From Immersiella caudata (lineage: Eukaryota > Ascomycota > Sordariomycetes > Sordariales > Lasiosphaeriaceae): a DNA stretch of 64,000 nt. The stretch is from the NCBI GenBank assembly GCA_030512335.1, contig JAULSU010000006.1:868001-932000 (forward strand), read 5' to 3'. The notes under the pieces are model-generated. The model did no database searches and was not told where the DNA came from. It saw nothing but the letters and a program-made list of their open reading frames with translations. Made by a program: the position numbers and the translations under genes. Below are positions 54,651 through 63,508 of the stretch, piece after piece; position 1 is the stretch's first letter, and every line of letters begins with the position of its first letter.

Positions 54651-56630
54651 ATGGGCCTTCAGCTTACCATGGCCAGCGTCCACCAGATGGCGGACTCGAG
54701 CAGCGAGTTCTCGCTCATGGAGAACAAAGGCGCGGGAGGTGGATTTATGTGGCAGGACCCGCACGACGAGGCTGGGCCGTCGGATTTCTTTGACGAATTT
54801 GTGGTTCTCGACGGTGTTGATTCGTCAACATCGGCCGCGGCAGGTCCGGAGGGGGGAGAGTATGGAGGCGACCTGGAGCACTTGAGAAGCGCGACCGCCG
54901 CTGTCACGCCACCGCTGGTGTCTGGGGCGGCAATGGTACAGCAGCAGCAGCAGCAGCAGCAGCGCCAGACACGCGTACCAGTAGCAGCGGATGCCCATCA
55001 CCTCGACATGATCGACATGGGGGGAATACCGCCCAACTGTCGGGAAGGCCCTGGAAAGGGGTCAATTTCAGATTCGGAGCTCCTGGAGCTCGAGGGTTTG
55101 ACAATGCGCTCACCGCGAACTCAAATGGCTCCTGCGTCGTCATCTGTGCCGACTTCTCCCACCAAGGGAGCAAGTTCACGCAAGACGGGTCGCTTTGAAG
55201 CGCTCTATGTCAAGGCTCGCGACAAGATGGCGACAATCCAGGGGAAGGTGAGGCCGCAATTACCGCAGCTCTCAACGGCGAAGATGGAACCGGTCAAGCA
55301 GCGTGCGCCGTCCAAGTCACAGTTTCCTGTATCACCGCCGCTCTGCGCGGCGCCAGACAGGCCCCCACAGAACTCCATGCCAGACGGCCTTCCACACGCC
55401 CCGGTTCTTGAACTAAACACGACTGTACTGTCCGACATCTTCGGCCCAGATATGCCACCGCTTCACACTCCTCTCGTCAACGGCCTCCCCGGAGACCACC
55501 CTCACTTTTGGCCCTTTACCGACCCCAACACCTTCACTTCGTCCAGCACTGACTCCTTCTGGGTCGATCCCTCCGACACCATGGACATCGACGATCCCAA
55601 CTTCTTTTCCACCTCGTTCGCCCGCAACGGCAACAACAATCCCACCAACGACTTCCGCCTTCCCGTCCGCCCACCACCGCAACGCCAACTTCACGTCTCA
55701 GGCCTCATGATCCACATGCCCCAACCCCGTGGGCCGTCCTCCACCGTCCTGCACCCCTCCCACCAAATCGCCCTCTCCCATCCCCCTCCCGCCGGAGTCA
55801 ACGCCCCCTTCCACTACCCACCGCCCCCTATTCCCGTCACTCCCTCCCGCCGCAACGGCCAACCGGACGTCTCCCCCCGCCGCCACGGACCCCGCGCCCC
55901 CTCCTCCGGCGCCCGCCACCACCACCGCTACCCCTCCGGCACCTCCCCGCGCAAGCCCGGTCCCGCCCCCCACTCAACCTCTTCTGGCTCTATCCCCCCC
56001 TCTCCCTCCCCCGGCCCCGTCCCTCCCCCGCGTCTCCACCGCCGCAGCGCCTCCGTGCAACAACTCCTCCACCACAACGGCAACCAAGCCCACATCGATG
56101 ATCCCCACTCCAACAGTAACAGCATCCAGCAATCCGCCCTACGCAAGCGTAAATCCTGGACCACCTCCCGTCGCGTCTCCGACGGCTCCCATCCCCATTC
56201 CGGCCCCTCCCCGCGCAAAACCCTCGGCGCCCGCCGCGCCTCCTCCTCCAATATCCGCTCTCACCATCAAAACCACAACGGAACCAGCGCCAACCCCAGC
56301 GCTGACCCCTCTCCTAATCCCAACTCCAACAGTGCCTCCTCAGCAGGAGCGTTCGTAAACTTCACTCCCTCCGATCACAAAGTTCTCATGCGCGGTGTTG
56401 CGCCTTCGGGAAGTAGTAAGACGAAAGCAAGAAGGGATCGAGAAGCACAGGAGCAGAAACGGAAGTTGGGTGAGGCGGTTAGATTGGCGGTGCAAGCGGC
56501 GGGAGGGGATGTGACCAAGTTGGAGAAGGGGATTGTTTTGGACATGTTGGAGGGGGATACTAGTAATGGGAATAAAAAAGGGGAGAGGGAGGGGAGGAAG
56601 AGGGGTAGGAGGAGGGTTAGTTTTGGGTAG
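54651..56630 (+). CDS. wetA: Conidiation regulator WetA
   Basis: Intronless frame of 659 residues. The diagnostic part is the C-terminal ESC1/WetA-related block from residue 568: FVNFTPSDHKVLMRGVAPSG, then SSKTKARRDREAQEQKRKL and a helix with AVQAAGGD. Before it lies a second conserved patch, LRKRKSWT, in a long His/Pro/Ser-rich disordered region. The N-terminus has a short acidic FFDEFVVLD motif also typical of WetA, and residues 97-104 are eight Gln from a CAG run. WetA is a nuclear regulator of spore-wall maturation and the last step of the BrlA-AbaA-WetA conidiation pathway. The protein is longer than the Aspergillus one, mainly through the His/Pro/Ser-rich middle. Other possible starts are the ATGs at 54669 and 54687. 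It converges with the PPR gene. Confidence 0.9.
   Translation: MGLQLTMASVHQMADSSSEFSLMENKGAGGGFMWQDPHDEAGPSDFFDEFVVLDGVDSSTSAAAGPEGGEYGGDLEHLRSATAAVTPPLVSGAAMVQQQQQQQQRQTRVPVAADAHHLDMIDMGGIPPNCREGPGKGSISDSELLELEGLTMRSPRTQMAPASSSVPTSPTKGASSRKTGRFEALYVKARDKMATIQGKVRPQLPQLSTAKMEPVKQRAPSKSQFPVSPPLCAAPDRPPQNSMPDGLPHAPVLELNTTVLSDIFGPDMPPLHTPLVNGLPGDHPHFWPFTDPNTFTSSSTDSFWVDPSDTMDIDDPNFFSTSFARNGNNNPTNDFRLPVRPPPQRQLHVSGLMIHMPQPRGPSSTVLHPSHQIALSHPPPAGVNAPFHYPPPPIPVTPSRRNGQPDVSPRRHGPRAPSSGARHHHRYPSGTSPRKPGPAPHSTSSGSIPPSPSPGPVPPPRLHRRSASVQQLLHHNGNQAHIDDPHSNSNSIQQSALRKRKSWTTSRRVSDGSHPHSGPSPRKTLGARRASSSNIRSHHQNHNGTSANPSADPSPNPNSNSASSAGAFVNFTPSDHKVLMRGVAPSGSSKTKARRDREAQEQKRKLGEAVRLAVQAAGGDVTKLEKGIVLDMLEGDTSNGNKKGEREGRKRGRRRVSFG
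54939..54962 (+). repeat. (CAG)8 coding a polyglutamine run in WetA
   Basis: Eight perfect CAG codons within the wetA frame. Such tracts vary in length between strains. Confidence 0.9.
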
Positions 56631-56997
56631 TGCAGGGTATGAATGGTAATTTGGTGAGAGGGGGGGAGGATGCAATGAGAGGATAGGAAAGGGGAAGGGA
56701 AAGGGAAGGGCGTTCAGGCTTGTAATGGGTGTTTTTTTTATGGTTCGCTCGTTTGGCAACAGTTTTCTACTGGGGATTGGTTCGTGTATTGGTTCAAGTT
56801 ACGTGCGGATTAGCTTTGACGTGGAATTGGAGTTTGGTTATTTGGATTGTGAGGGTAGGTATCCATCAATTAAGGAACTTACTATCTATTATACACTATA
56901 CACTGTCCAGACACCTGGAGGTCTACCCAGTTGTTCAAACGAAGGAGCACCTGTCTGCTGATATAGCTGCTCCCTGGCTGCGAGCATCATGCTTCTA
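56631..56997. other. Convergent 3' region between wetA and PPR gene
   Basis: 367 bp between two facing stop codons. No gene. The plus strand is G-rich and contains a run with the form of a G-quadruplex at 56691-56710. Confidence 0.55.
56691..56710 (+). other. Predicted G-quadruplex in wetA 3' region
   Basis: Four G runs (GGGG, GGG, GGG, GGG) are separated by loops of AA, AAA and AA, a canonical G3+ quadruplex pattern 61 bp after the wetA stop codon, on the RNA-like strand of wetA. Confidence 0.6.
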
Positions 56998-59900
56998 TCA
57001 TTGATCACGCCGTTCGTTATATAGCCTTGCAAACAGCTCCGCGAATTGGTCATCAGCAGCAGCTAACCCCCCCTCATTCACTGGCTGCTGAGTATGCTGC
57101 CCACTTTCCTGCTGGCGTCGTCGCTGCTCGTACAGCTGCTCAAAGAGCTGCGCATACGGGTTCTCGTCTGTTTTTTTCCTCTGCTGTGCCGCTTGCGGCG
57201 GCTCCCTTGGATATGTTTTGCGTGGTCGTACCTCCGTCCTGCGAAGTGAATATTCCTCCGGCACCTTGCCTGGATTGGCGACCGTTTTGCGGAATAGCTG
57301 AGGTTGCCATTTTCTGATCGGCACAACGCCCGGCTGACTTTGTGTCCTTTTATATGGTAGGGATTCGGCCGCTTCAGATGAGGTCGGCACGCTTTCGAAT
57401 TCCGCCTGATCGACTCCATCCCCGATGATCAAGGAATACTTTGGTTTATCGTGCACGCAATCCCATGTCTTGTTGGCCACTTCGTGCAGCGACGGCATGG
57501 TTTGAGGTGGCGGCACCCCGTCTCTTAGTGCTCTGATGGCCGCGGCCTCGTCCCTCTCGCGAAATGAAGTCTGTATCTCGTCTACGGCCTGTTGGAGATG
57601 GCTGAACTCTGCTGTGGGATCCGCCGAGCTGTCGGGTAGCATCTTCGCTCGCCGCTCCAGCATCTCTTCAAGCAGGCCCAGCGCCTCTTCCTGGTGGATG
57701 AGATGCTGGAAAGCCCTTAGGGCAAAGTCATCTTTCTTCCACCCGGCATCCTCTGCGCGGACCATGGCATTCACCGTCTCTTCCACCGACTGCGAGCGTG
57801 CGTAGCCGGCGATCAGTGTGTTCCAAGTGACACGCGTGGGTTCAATCCCGTGCTCCCTCATGGCCTCCAGCAGGCGCTCGCCCTGCTCGAGCTGCTTGCT
57901 GTGCATCAGGGCATGGAGCAAGATGGACCACGTGTAGATGCTAGGGGCGGGGTGTTTGCCTGTGGTCGGTTGTTCGCCGTCAGCCGAGGTCTGCGAGCTG
58001 AGCATGTCGTTGACGACGTCGAGGGCTACCCGGAGCATGCCAGGCCACCTCCCGAGATACCGAATAACGTTGTCGTGCACGGCCGTGGTGCTCTGGGCAA
58101 TCTGAGTGGCCTCCTTTTGGCCGGCTGCAATCATCCGCCGGAATACGGCGTAGAAGGAGACGACGGGATAGACGCTCGAGTGTGATCTCAAGAAGCCGCT
58201 GAGCATAATGGTGAGTGTTTCGGTCGTCGGTTCCAGAGATTGTGGTTCGAGCTCTTCTATGAGACCGAGGAGCCCTTCGACCTTGGCGCGCCAAGGGCCC
58301 TGAGTTATCGCCCCCAGCTTTGGGTCTCGGGCGTCTTGCAGGAATCTTCTCAGCTCGTGCATTGGCAAGAGCCGCTGAAGTGGTTCCAAGTCGAAGAACT
58401 TGGCATACACTTGAAGCATCGGTTGGAAAGCGGGGACGACGCGGATTCCCCAGGGGCCAATCCGTGGGCCGTGTTCGATATTGACGCTGTAGATGTAATG
58501 TACAGCGTGGATAACATCGTTCCACACAACGGGGTCCTTGCAATCAGTCTCTTGAACCATGGTGCGGATCAGTTGGCTCATCACCCGGAAGTTTCCAAGG
58601 TACTTGCAACCATTGATAAGAATCGAGTAGAGATGCAAGTCCGGGGTGATGCCATGCTCCCGAACCAGCTGGAAAACCTCCAACGCATTTTCCAAATCGT
58701 GAGCCAGGCAGAGGTTTCGTACAATTGCGGTGAATGTGATGAGGTTTGGTTTTATCCCTAAAGACACGAGCTCTTCCAGGATGTACGCCCGCATCTCGCC
58801 CAGCTCCGTATCCTTGGCGTCCTGCTCCGGGAAGGCCAACATTGTGGTGCATGCGGCCATGACCGGTATTGAGCCCAAGGTGAAAGTTTCGTCCAGGTCT
58901 TCCTGTGCCATATCCCGAAAGATTTCCACGGCATGTTTTTTGTAGGCGGTAACCTTTCCAACCCCAGAGATAAAGTGGAGCTTGGTCAATGGGTTGATTT
59001 CATGCTGGTGCTCCCTGAGCGTGGCGTACAGATCCAGCAGGGTGTTGGCGTCTGAGACTTTGGCAATGGTGTATAGTGTGTGCTGTGTGAAATGGACGTA
59101 GCCGGGGCGGCTCTCACGGAGAACCTGGAGGACTGTGCTGGCCAGGCGTCTGCCGTACTGGTCTGCTGCCGGCCTTTCCTCCCAAACGGACAGATGGTAG
59201 CGCTTGACAAGAAAGCTGGCGACATCTCTGACGGCATAGAAGGGGACGACGGATTCTTCAAACGTGGCTTCCAACACCTCGTGGGCTCTGTCCGGCGCCA
59301 CTCTGAGAGCGTCTGCCATCACATGCGGCCATGTTTGGATGCGGGCCTCTAGGCTCAAAGTCCGCCACTTGTCTCTCATCTTGATGACGTCCTTTTTCTT
59401 TAACAGTATGCGTAACTGCTCTTCACCCGAGTCTTTTGGCGTGAATGAGCTTGACTTGGCCATCTGTTGGCTATAGTCACGCAGCTGGTCTCGCCACGCC
59501 AGGGCAAAGTCTCTTTTCCAAATTTGGAACCGCTTACCTGCCCGCCTACGCTCAGGGATAATTGTTTCCCGCATTAGACGTCGGTATTGCCGGATGCGAT
59601 CCATCGGCACAGATCTGGCCTTTTTACTTGGCGGGGCTTCAGAGTCGGGAGGAAGTTTGTCCTCCGCTCTCATCAGATCCTCCAGAGACTTGAGTTCCGC
59701 GGACCCAAAGTCCTCGGTTGAATCAAATTCCGGGTCCTCGTCCGACAATGCTTGTTCTCTCAGCCCAGCAGCGTCAAGTTCGCGCTGCACTTGCTGGGGG
59801 TCATCGTGTGGATGCGCTTCCGTGATGTCTCCCATGTTGTACGCGTCGGCGGGGGTTGGAGGGAGTGGTAGCCCATCCTGCAGTGCCCGCCGCTGTGTCG

Positions 59901-60108
59901 TATTTTCCACGGTATGCCTGGGGGCAACGTGGCCTTCCTTGGGCAGTTTCCGGCTGGGTTGACGCCTGGAGCGGACGACTGGGACTCGGGAGATTGTGAA
60001 TTCGCCGGTTGTGAGTTGCCTGGTCGCTCGCAATGGAGGCCGAAGCGCTGCCTCACCTCGACGCATTGCTGCGAGGCATGGCTGGCAGACAAACCCAGCG
60101 CGCTGCAT
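56998..60108 (-). CDS. Mitochondrial pentatricopeptide-repeat (PPR) protein
   Basis: Intronless frame of 1036 residues from the chosen ATG. The N-terminus MQRAGFVCQPCLAAMRRG with many Arg and no early acids looks like a mitochondrial presequence. The frame extends upstream to 60204, but the extra 32 residues are acidic and would spoil that signal. Helical PPR units are visible: IKPNLITFTAIVRNLCLAHD, then ITPDLHLYSILINGCKYLGN near the middle, and YTWSILLHALMHSKQ with IEPTRVTWNTLIAGYARSQS near residues 750-810. The region before the repeats is acidic with a basic KKARSVPMDR patch. The C-terminal 130 residues are Gln/Arg-rich. PPR proteins bind organellar RNA and act in processing, stability or translation; Pet309/CYA-5-like or other fungal PPR factors are possible, but I cannot choose. 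It converges with wetA and diverges from cwf18. Confidence 0.88.
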   Translation of the reverse strand: MQRAGFVCQPCLAAMRRGEAALRPPLRATRQLTTGEFTISRVPVVRSRRQPSRKLPKEGHVAPRHTVENTTQRRALQDGLPLPPTPADAYNMGDITEAHPHDDPQQVQRELDAAGLREQALSDEDPEFDSTEDFGSAELKSLEDLMRAEDKLPPDSEAPPSKKARSVPMDRIRQYRRLMRETIIPERRRAGKRFQIWKRDFALAWRDQLRDYSQQMAKSSSFTPKDSGEEQLRILLKKKDVIKMRDKWRTLSLEARIQTWPHVMADALRVAPDRAHEVLEATFEESVVPFYAVRDVASFLVKRYHLSVWEERPAADQYGRRLASTVLQVLRESRPGYVHFTQHTLYTIAKVSDANTLLDLYATLREHQHEINPLTKLHFISGVGKVTAYKKHAVEIFRDMAQEDLDETFTLGSIPVMAACTTMLAFPEQDAKDTELGEMRAYILEELVSLGIKPNLITFTAIVRNLCLAHDLENALEVFQLVREHGITPDLHLYSILINGCKYLGNFRVMSQLIRTMVQETDCKDPVVWNDVIHAVHYIYSVNIEHGPRIGPWGIRVVPAFQPMLQVYAKFFDLEPLQRLLPMHELRRFLQDARDPKLGAITQGPWRAKVEGLLGLIEELEPQSLEPTTETLTIMLSGFLRSHSSVYPVVSFYAVFRRMIAAGQKEATQIAQSTTAVHDNVIRYLGRWPGMLRVALDVVNDMLSSQTSADGEQPTTGKHPAPSIYTWSILLHALMHSKQLEQGERLLEAMREHGIEPTRVTWNTLIAGYARSQSVEETVNAMVRAEDAGWKKDDFALRAFQHLIHQEEALGLLEEMLERRAKMLPDSSADPTAEFSHLQQAVDEIQTSFRERDEAAAIRALRDGVPPPQTMPSLHEVANKTWDCVHDKPKYSLIIGDGVDQAEFESVPTSSEAAESLPYKRTQSQPGVVPIRKWQPQLFRKTVANPGKVPEEYSLRRTEVRPRKTYPREPPQAAQQRKKTDENPYAQLFEQLYEQRRRQQESGQHTQQPVNEGGLAAADDQFAELFARLYNERRDQ

Positions 60109-60348
60109 CGTGTCGACGGCGCGGTTCTTCCAATTGTTGACCTCCGATGTTGAAGCGCAGTCGCGGTTCTCTTCGCGGTCGCCAATCGCGATGAAACCAC
60201 TCAAAATTCCTTATCGATAAGCGGCAGCTTCACCTGCAAGGCCAACGCTCTTGGCCCTTCAACAAGCCTGCCGGGATTCGTGCATCCAACCCTTCAACAC
60301 CGCGACACCGTCAACCACCAGACAAAACCCTCCCCCAAGAGACACACA
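60109..60348. promoter_or_regulatory. Compact divergent promoter of PPR and cwf18 genes
   Basis: Only 240 bp separate the two chosen start codons, so the genes share a bidirectional promoter. No clear TATA box was found. Confidence 0.5.
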
Positions 60349-60999
60349 ATGTCCTCCCACGCCACCCTCAGCGCCGCGGCCGACGACCGCAAAGCCCGCC
60401 TCGCCAGGCTCAAATCCCTGAAGCGCAAACAACCCGAACCCAGCGGACCAGAGCAAGACGACGATGACGCCCCCACCCACGACACCTCCGAAGCAACAGC
60501 CCCAAGCCCGCCCAGCACCGATGTCGCGCGCATGCACCTCTCAGGGCGAAACTATGACCCCGAGACGCGCGGGCCAAAGCTGGGCTTCGAGGCGCCCCCA
60601 ACGCTGGCGCTCGCGAACCCCACGCTAGAGGAGCAAGCGGCAGATTTGGAGGAGGAGTCGCGGCGACAAGCGGCGATGGATGAGCAGGACGAAAAGGGCA
60701 TTGATTTGTTCAAGCTGCAGCCGAAGAAGCCGAATTGGGATTTGAAGCGGGAGCTTAATCAGAAAATGGAGGTGCTCAATGTGCGGACCGACAATGCCAT
60801 TGCGCGCATGGTGAAGGAGAGGTTGACGGCAAAGAAGGCGGCCGCGGCTGGAGCAGGGGGTGGTGCTGACGGGGCAGCGGATGGCGAAGGGGGTTTATTG
60901 GAGGGAGCAGCTTTTGTGGAGGGCATGAGGTTACGAGAGAAAGAAGAGGAAGAGGAAGCTAGGAGGGAGCGGGAGGTAGAGGACGAGGATCTGGCCTGA
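60349..60999 (+). CDS. cwf18: Pre-mRNA splicing factor Cwf18 / CCDC12
   Basis: Intronless, 216 residues from the chosen ATG (MSSHATLSAAADDRKARLAR). The cwf18 family core is present: an early LARLKSLKRK helix, the LSGRNYDPETRGPKLGF segment, and the signature DLFKLQPKKPNWDLKRELNQ followed by a helix with RTDNAIARMVKERL. Cwf18 (CCDC12 in animals) is a nuclear component of the activated spliceosome, associated with the Prp19/NTC complex. The Gly/Ala-rich linker and the acidic coiled tail (EKEEEEEARREREVEDEDLA) are species-specific. The frame could start 69 nt upstream at 60280, but the chosen start matches the family's usual N-terminus. The 3' end converges with the zinc-knuckle gene, 111 bp away. 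Confidence 0.9.
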   Translation: MSSHATLSAAADDRKARLARLKSLKRKQPEPSGPEQDDDDAPTHDTSEATAPSPPSTDVARMHLSGRNYDPETRGPKLGFEAPPTLALANPTLEEQAADLEEESRRQAAMDEQDEKGIDLFKLQPKKPNWDLKRELNQKMEVLNVRTDNAIARMVKERLTAKKAAAAGAGGGADGAADGEGGLLEGAAFVEGMRLREKEEEEEARREREVEDEDLA

Positions 61000-61110
61000 G
61001 ACTGAATGCACCATGCTACTGGACAACAGCACAAGGAGGATAGCCTGTTGAGATTTGGTATTGGGACAGTAGAACCCAATGCTCTGAAGTATGCCATTGA
61101 TACCCATAAC

Positions 61111-62076
61111 CTATCTACTAGAGTTCATTGCCTGTGTCAGCGCTAACCGTTTGCTGAAGGGGCTAAGGCTGCGCTCTCTGGGAGGCGATGGTCGACGCTG
61201 TTGGGGACGCTGCGGAGCTGGTCTCTCCTCCCGGCGGCTATGGTCCTGTCTGTCACGGTAGTGACTGACACCTGGTTCTTGTCTGGCCGGAGGACGTACT
61301 GGCGACTGTGACCTCGAATACTCCCGCCTCGCATGGTTGGGACGACCATGGCCTCTGTCGGAATTCGAGTCGCGACGCACGGGACGGGGTGGTGGTGAAC
61401 GTCGGCCCGGCGAATCCCTGCTGGAATAGCCTCTGTCTGGGCTTTCGGATGGATTCGAGGATCGCCCTCTGGAGTCGAAAGAGCCGCGCCGTCCTGATGC
61501 TGCAGGAGGCGGTATTTCTCGAGGCTCACGCGGGGCTGTCCTTTGCGGTGACCTAGATTCCCTCCGTCGCGATGGGCGATCCCGAGCTGGAGACGGAGAA
61601 CGCGTTGAAATAGTTGAAACAGAGTCATGCGAATAAGATCTTCTCCGTCGCGGTGAAACTTCAGGAGCAGAGTCCTCTGCCTCGCTGTCTTCCAGACCCC
61701 TCTTCCTGGCCCTCTCAGCCTCTCTCTCAGCTAATACTTCATCGGCCACCCCTTTTCTGGGCTTGTGTTAGGCATCTTTCAGACTGCTGAGGCGCATAGA
61801 CTATATTGCTTACTTTTTCTGGAGGCTGTCTGGTGTCTCATTGGCGAGCTTAGGTAGCAGCTTGGGGTTGAACAGCTGCTGAGTGCGCGAGGGTCTGGGA
61901 ACGTAAGGCCGTTCCTGGGGCGCAGCTTTGCACTCATACGAGTAATGGCGTTCTAAGCATGTCAGCAAGCCCGATGAATCGGAATAGACGGGAAACATAT
62001 CTCTTTTCAGGCATTTTTGGCATTGTACCGATGCCGGTGTGCTCTTCGAGGGGCCGCCTCGGCCGCGACCAAACAT
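61111..62076 (-). CDS. ZCCHC10-like zinc-knuckle protein with SR-rich tail
   Basis: Two exons (61814-62076 and 61111-61756) give 302 residues. The N-terminus carries VQCQKCLKRD, later HYSYECKAAPQERPYVPRPS and RTQQLFNPKLLPKL, the fungal form of the ZCCHC10-type CCHC knuckle. Exon 2 encodes a long Arg/Ser-rich tail with many RS, SP and RR pairs, suggesting a role in splicing or RNA binding, in the nucleus. The knuckle is interrupted by 51 nt (61951-62001) that read in frame but look like an intron: TTGCTGACATGCTTAG is a good branch site and acceptor, whereas the donor position reads ATATGT rather than GTATGT. If read through, 17 residues are inserted in the knuckle. The annotated intron (61757-61813) has a CTAAC branch site. 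It lies 111 bp from cwf18, convergent. Confidence 0.82.
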
Positions 62077-63508
62077 TGCGGCGGCAGTAGTGGATGGATA
62101 CGGGGAGAAGGGCGCGGGTGGTGGTTTGTCAGCCGCAGCAGGATGGCAAGTAGTAGGTAGATGCAGTCCGAGCCCAAGCGGGACGATGATGTGACAAGAG
62201 CAGTCAGTTGTATAACGTGGTGAAGGCCTGCACGTCTTGTGCTACTCCAACAGCCAGCTGCGGCCAATTATAGCAGCGGGCGCTGGATAACGCTGGTGCA
62301 GATAAGAAACGAACTTGGAATCCCTCTGGCGGCGATGAGGCAGCAGAGAGCTCGTTCAGCCTTAGGCAGGTACAGTAGGTACTTGTTCGAGAAAGGTATG
62401 CCTGCTACTCGGGGCTCGGGTTGACCCCAGGATGTGTGCGAGCCGTAAACGAGTTTCGCGATGCGATGCGGATCGATAAACAGCGCCTCTTCAGCTGTAG
62501 CTCTGCCTGCGCTGGTGTTCTGCCTGTGCCACAGCTGGAGGGGTGAATTGGCACAGAGGTCGATGGGCTCCACATGGGCTTTTCGTGCTTAGTCGTCAAT
62601 CACACGTGATGGGAGATGCCTGAATGCCTGAGCCCGTCGCGGGAACCCAAAAAAGGCCCCCAACTGTTGGAGGTTTTGGGCGGCGCTAGCCAGCGGCCCA
62701 AGACTTGGACAAAGTCGGCCGAACAATGCTTGTCAGAAAGTCCCCCAACATTCTTCAGAGAGACCTGTCTGTTTTCTGGGAAGCCCGAGGTCTCCAGTGA
62801 TTTACTCATAAAATCAAACCCTCTGTCTCAATGCTCAGGTGCTCTGCATGTCTCTGGTCTGTCCAACGCGGCCGTCGTAACTTTTTTTTATCTGTTGGTT
62901 GGCGGGCTTGGCATTTGCCTGAGGAAGCAAAAAAAACGGGGGAGGTCCAGCCCGCAAGGCAAAACCGGCACCTGGCGACCCTTTCGGAATTAGGTACCTT
63001 GGTCTCTTGGCTGCAAGAAAGCCTCCTCATCAGACTCCCCTCGTGCAACCACATTTGGTCTTTTTTTTTCTATCCCACCCCCTCACCCACGAACCCGCCC
63101 GCCTTCTTCACCGGGCCAATTGTTGTGGCCATCGCCCAGACACACAAAAGGGCGCCCAAGCATCTGGGACCGTGACGGCTGGCGACCACCAGGTTTGCGG
63201 TACCGTGCACCAGCTCGACCATCGCGGCCGGAAGACGGCGATAGGGGAGACATCTATCTATCAACGGAGACCCATCCCACCCGCTCATGAACCATGATCA
63301 CCGGCACTCTTCCCTCGCTCTGGATCGTTCGCCTCCGTTTCATTTCTTGATTTTTACTACGGCAAAGTACTTTTCCGACCGAGAGCTGGCGCCGCATTGA
63401 GTTGGCGTCTCTTTTCCCCGCCTGCGCATTCTCCGTCGAACCTCGTCCTTCATTGCGATTATCACAAGCTGCGTTGGCTGCGCCCGATCGGCCCTCCTAG
63501 TTGCCGAC
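62077..63508. other. Divergent intergenic region before the last gene
   Basis: 1.4 kb between the zinc-knuckle start (-) and the last start codon (+). No gene was recognised. The right part is rich in CT and ends in a leader before the ATG at 63509. Confidence 0.5.

Noticed and set aside
55729..56358. 209-codon Pro-rich plus frame inside wetA
   Set aside because: It is a shifted reading of the C-rich wetA middle region; the wetA frame has the conserved blocks on both sides.
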